Shown here: positions 5,571 to 7,657 of the stretch, one piece after another
How positions within the stretch are numbered: the stretch's first letter is position 1
Layout: every line of letters starts with the position of its first letter
Assembly: GCA_041301185.1 (NCBI GenBank)
Contig: JBFYSV010000247.1
Span: forward strand, 1 to 7,657
DNA: 7,657 nt
Direction: 5' to 3'
DNA from: JAQBDA01 sp041301185
Lineage (GTDB): Bacteria; Chloroflexota; Anaerolineae; Anaerolineales; UBA4823
Translations under genes and position numbers: made by a program
Notes under the pieces: generated by a model
What the model was told of the DNA's origin: nothing
Database searches by the model: none
Seen by the model: only the letters and a program-made list of their open reading frames with translations

Positions 5571-7657
5571 GCAGATGCTTCCTCCTGGGTTGGGGGTTGG
5601 TGTACTTCCAATTCGTCCCAGCCCAACATCATGGATTTAATACCGGCTAGGGGGGCATGTCCGGTGGTGGTGAGATAGACGTGCATTACGATGAATGCTG
5701 CGAACGTCCAGGAAAGCAAAGTGTGGAAAGGCGCCAGCAAGGGCAGCCCGCCCAGGCTGGCAGCCAACTCGGGCCAGCGTTGAGCGCCCCACATCAGGGC
5801 GCCGGTGATTATCTGGAGCGGCAGCAGGACGTTTAAGAGACCAAAGTAAGTGATCTGCTGCAATGGGTTGAGCTTGTGCTGGGGGGTTTTCTCGAAGGGG
5901 TGCGGTTCTCCCTTGAAGATACCCCTCAGGTAGTAGAAAGCCTGGGCGATGGCATTGTCGATCAACCCGTAGGGGCGGGGGATGTACTGCTTGATCTCGC
6001 CGCTCGCCAGGTGGTAGAAGAACGAGAGGAAGGCGTTGATCAGCAGGATGGCTGCCAGGATATTGTGGACAACCACCACGCCGCTGAAGCTGAGAAAGCC
6101 AAAGGTCTCCGGGTTGTGAATGATCAGGCCGGTCAGGAGCAGCCCGAGGATGGTGAAGGTCTGCAGCCAGTGCCAGAAGCGCTCGTACACGGTGTACATG
6201 TAGACTGATTTAATCTCGCCGGTTTCGTGCGGGTGGCGTTTGGCGGAGAAATAGCGCAGGGTGCCGTGAGCGCCAACCCCCAGGATCACGCCGGCGAACA
6301 TGAGAAAGCCAATGAGATCAACCCACAAGACGTTATTGTGACCCAGGATGTACAGATCGTTGTTTTCCGGCAGGGGCTGGTAGTAAAGGGCGCCATCCTC
6401 GTCCAGGTAGACTTCCCCGGTAGCGTTGGTATTGCTATCTGTGACGAACTCCGGCATCACGCCAGCGGGCACGTAGGACGCCAGCTGGATAGGCTGGGAC
6501 AAACGGGAGGCTTCGCTGTGGCAGGTAGCGCAATCTTTGATTGCCCAGCCATTGCTGGCAACATTGTGGTTGATGCTGTACGGCTGGATCTCGCCTACGA
6601 TATGCGGGTTCTCCAGGCCGAGAGCTGCCAGGCGGGAAGCGACCAGGGCTTCTTTTTCGGGAGTGTCGATCTTCAGCTCGGAGCTGTCCAGGGCGCGGTC
6701 GCGGTTTGAATCGAAGCCAGCGACGATCTCGGCATGGTACGCATCGCCGTCCAGAAATGCAGCTTGCAGATCCTGCTGGCGAACCGGGCGCTGCGGATCC
6801 CCATAGACCCAGTACCAACCGGTGACCAGGTTGAAGGGGGCGACTCTGGCGGCGCCATCCACCTCCGAGCGCTGGATGAGGACTGGCTCGAAACCGGTGA
6901 CAAGCGAGCTGATCGATCCGGCGGGACCTTCGATGCCGCGGCAGGCGCGCTCGCCAGCAGCCTCCAGGTTGACCACTGTCCAATCGGTTTGGCGGATGGC
7001 AGACGAGTACATCTTGGGGATGTGGCAGCTCTCGCAGCTCAGGGCATCAAAATGGGCTTCAGGATAGGGCAGCCAGCTGTGCGAGGTTTCAGCGCTGTGG
7101 CAGGATTCGCAGCGGCGCATGGTATCGCGCAGCTCGGGGGCGAGGTTATCCTGGGCGCTCTGGCCGCGGGCAAACTGGTGCTCGGGCTGGAGCAGGTATT
7201 CGCCAAAATCCAGGCGGCGCGGGTCGAACTCGAGGTGCTCGGGGCGAGTAGCGTCGGTCTCCTGGTAATAAATCGGGTTGTTCAGCGAGTAGTGGCAGTC
7301 GGTGCACTTGACTTCACGTTCGGCATGCACATCCCACGGGCGTTGGATATCTTCTTTGCCAGACAGGTTCATGCCCGATTGCGAGATGTACTCGGGGGCA
7401 ACGATCTGCCCGGTGGTGTTGGTGCGGTAGGTGCCAGGCTGGCAGCCAATCATGACAACCGGTTCGTCGATCGAGTCATGCACCAGGCCGTGGCACAACC
7501 CGCAGTTCTCGTTGGCGGGATCCTGGATTTTGACATAATCATCGTGGAGCTCGCCGTCCTCCTGAAATGCAGCCGGGTTGAAGACGAGCTGGTCGCCTAT
7601 TTGCTCGACAATGCCGCTGCCCAGCAGGGTGGCAGTGCTGGCCCATTGAAATTCGCC
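5567..7657 (-). CDS. Multihaem cytochrome c - cytochrome b561-type fusion (5' end missing)
   Basis: The frame is open to the right edge of the window, so 696 C-terminal residues are visible and the start (with signal peptide) lies beyond 7657. The TTG at 7498 is not a start because it falls inside a CGLCH haem motif. Five CxxCH sites are visible: CGLCH (7490-7504), CTDCH (7292-7306), CESCH (7097-7111), CESCH (7022-7036) and CATCH (6518-6532). All lie in an exported N-terminal region of about 435 visible residues. An EF-hand-like loop sits before the last haem. A membrane helix (about visible residues 441-465) leads to a four-helix cytochrome b domain of the Ni/Fe-hydrogenase b561/PhsC type. 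Its candidate haem b ligands are in RFWHW, VVVHN, FFYH, PFHTL and VMHVY. The protein most likely passes electrons between the quinone pool and an extracytoplasmic c-haem relay. It leads the sulfur-transport operon, so thiosulfate, polysulfide or tetrathionate chemistry is plausible but unproven. No molybdenum- or iron-sulfur-binding domain is visible. Confidence 0.83.
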   Translation of the reverse strand, partial: GEFQWASTATLLGSGIVEQIGDQLVFNPAAFQEDGELHDDYVKIQDPANENCGLCHGLVHDSIDEPVVMIGCQPGTYRTNTTGQIVAPEYISQSGMNLSGKEDIQRPWDVHAEREVKCTDCHYSLNNPIYYQETDATRPEHLEFDPRRLDFGEYLLQPEHQFARGQSAQDNLAPELRDTMRRCESCHSAETSHSWLPYPEAHFDALSCESCHIPKMYSSAIRQTDWTVVNLEAAGERACRGIEGPAGSISSLVTGFEPVLIQRSEVDGAARVAPFNLVTGWYWVYGDPQRPVRQQDLQAAFLDGDAYHAEIVAGFDSNRDRALDSSELKIDTPEKEALVASRLAALGLENPHIVGEIQPYSINHNVASNGWAIKDCATCHSEASRLSQPIQLASYVPAGVMPEFVTDSNTNATGEVYLDEDGALYYQPLPENNDLYILGHNNVLWVDLIGFLMFAGVILGVGAHGTLRYFSAKRHPHETGEIKSVYMYTVYERFWHWLQTFTILGLLLTGLIIHNPETFGFLSFSGVVVVHNILAAILLINAFLSFFYHLASGEIKQYIPRPYGLIDNAIAQAFYYLRGIFKGEPHPFEKTPQHKLNPLQQITYFGLLNVLLPLQIITGALMWGAQRWPELAASLGGLPLLAPFHTLLSWTFAAFIVMHVYLTTTGHAPLAGIKSMMLGWDELEVHQPPTQEEASA
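5581..5586 (-). promoter_or_regulatory. Ribosome binding site of the first YeeE/YedE gene, inside the cytochrome gene
   Basis: Minus-strand AGGAGG lies ten bases upstream of ATG 5570 and inside the last codons of the cytochrome gene. Together with the ATGA stop/start overlap at 5567-5570 it points to translational coupling. Confidence 0.65.
6677..6712 (-). other. EF-hand-like calcium loop within the multihaem domain
   Basis: The twelve residues DSNRDRALDSSE match the EF-hand loop pattern at the coordinating positions 1 (Asp), 3 (Asn), 5 (Asp), 9 (Asp) and 12 (Glu), with a hydrophobic Leu at position 8. Position 6 is Arg rather than the usual Gly. Flanking helices are not obvious, so a single dockerin-like or structural calcium site is more likely than a paired EF-hand. 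Confidence 0.55.

Noticed and set aside
4938..5678. A 246-codon open frame on the + strand across the first YeeE/YedE gene
   Set aside because: It is antisense to a clear family member and its low-complexity Gly/Ala/Glu/Asp-rich translation has no membrane helices or known motifs.
6227..6709. Open frames on the + strand opposite the cytochrome gene (also 5876-6208 and 6822-7067)
   Set aside because: The minus-strand frame carries haem motifs and membrane helices in order; the opposite frames carry nothing recognisable.
7496..7498. TTG at 7498 as the start of the cytochrome gene
   Set aside because: It is the third residue position inside a CGLCH haem motif, and the frame stays open to the window edge.

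Overview
The window is GC-rich, gene-dense bacterial DNA with short intergenic gaps and no rRNA, tRNA, CRISPR array or transposase that I could find. The mix of large multi-pass glycosyltransferases (DUF2723 and PIG-V-like), a secreted protein ending in a 'MPVIVK'-type tail, frequent TTG/GTG starts and a dispersed GTCATTGC/GCAATGAC palindrome is what I would expect from Chloroflexota, most likely an Anaerolineae-like lineage. This assignment is inference, not proof.

The window holds two unrelated blocks that converge on a shared hairpin terminator at about 3437-3470. The left block (1-3353, + strand) is an envelope or glycan module. It contains the 3' part of a DUF2723 integral-membrane glycosyltransferase-like protein, a small secreted protein with an IPT/TIG-like beta domain, a 98-bp palindromic repeat element in the intergenic gap, and a PIG-V-like (Mannosyl_trans2) membrane mannosyltransferase. 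Both membrane enzymes look like GT-C-fold proteins that use lipid-linked sugars at the outer face of the membrane.

The right block (3511-7657, - strand) is a tight four-gene operon read right to left. First is a very large membrane redox protein whose start lies beyond the window; at least five CxxCH c-type haem sites and an EF-hand-like loop are followed by a cytochrome b561/PhsC-type membrane domain. Its stop overlaps the start of a 192-aa YeeE/YedE half-transporter by four bases (ATGA). After 13 bp comes a second YeeE/YedE half fused to a rhodanese-like domain, and after 22 bp an FmdB-family zinc-ribbon protein.

Together the right block reads as a sulfur-linked system: a quinone-connected multihaem cytochrome acting outside the membrane, a two-part sulfur-compound (thiosulfate-type) channel, and a tethered sulfur-binding domain. 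Charge distribution suggests that the rhodanese-like domain also faces outward. It appears to lack the usual catalytic cysteine, and the protein ends in a Gly-Gly-Cys-Gly tail. This combination, with the unusual rhodanese, is the most interesting part of the window.
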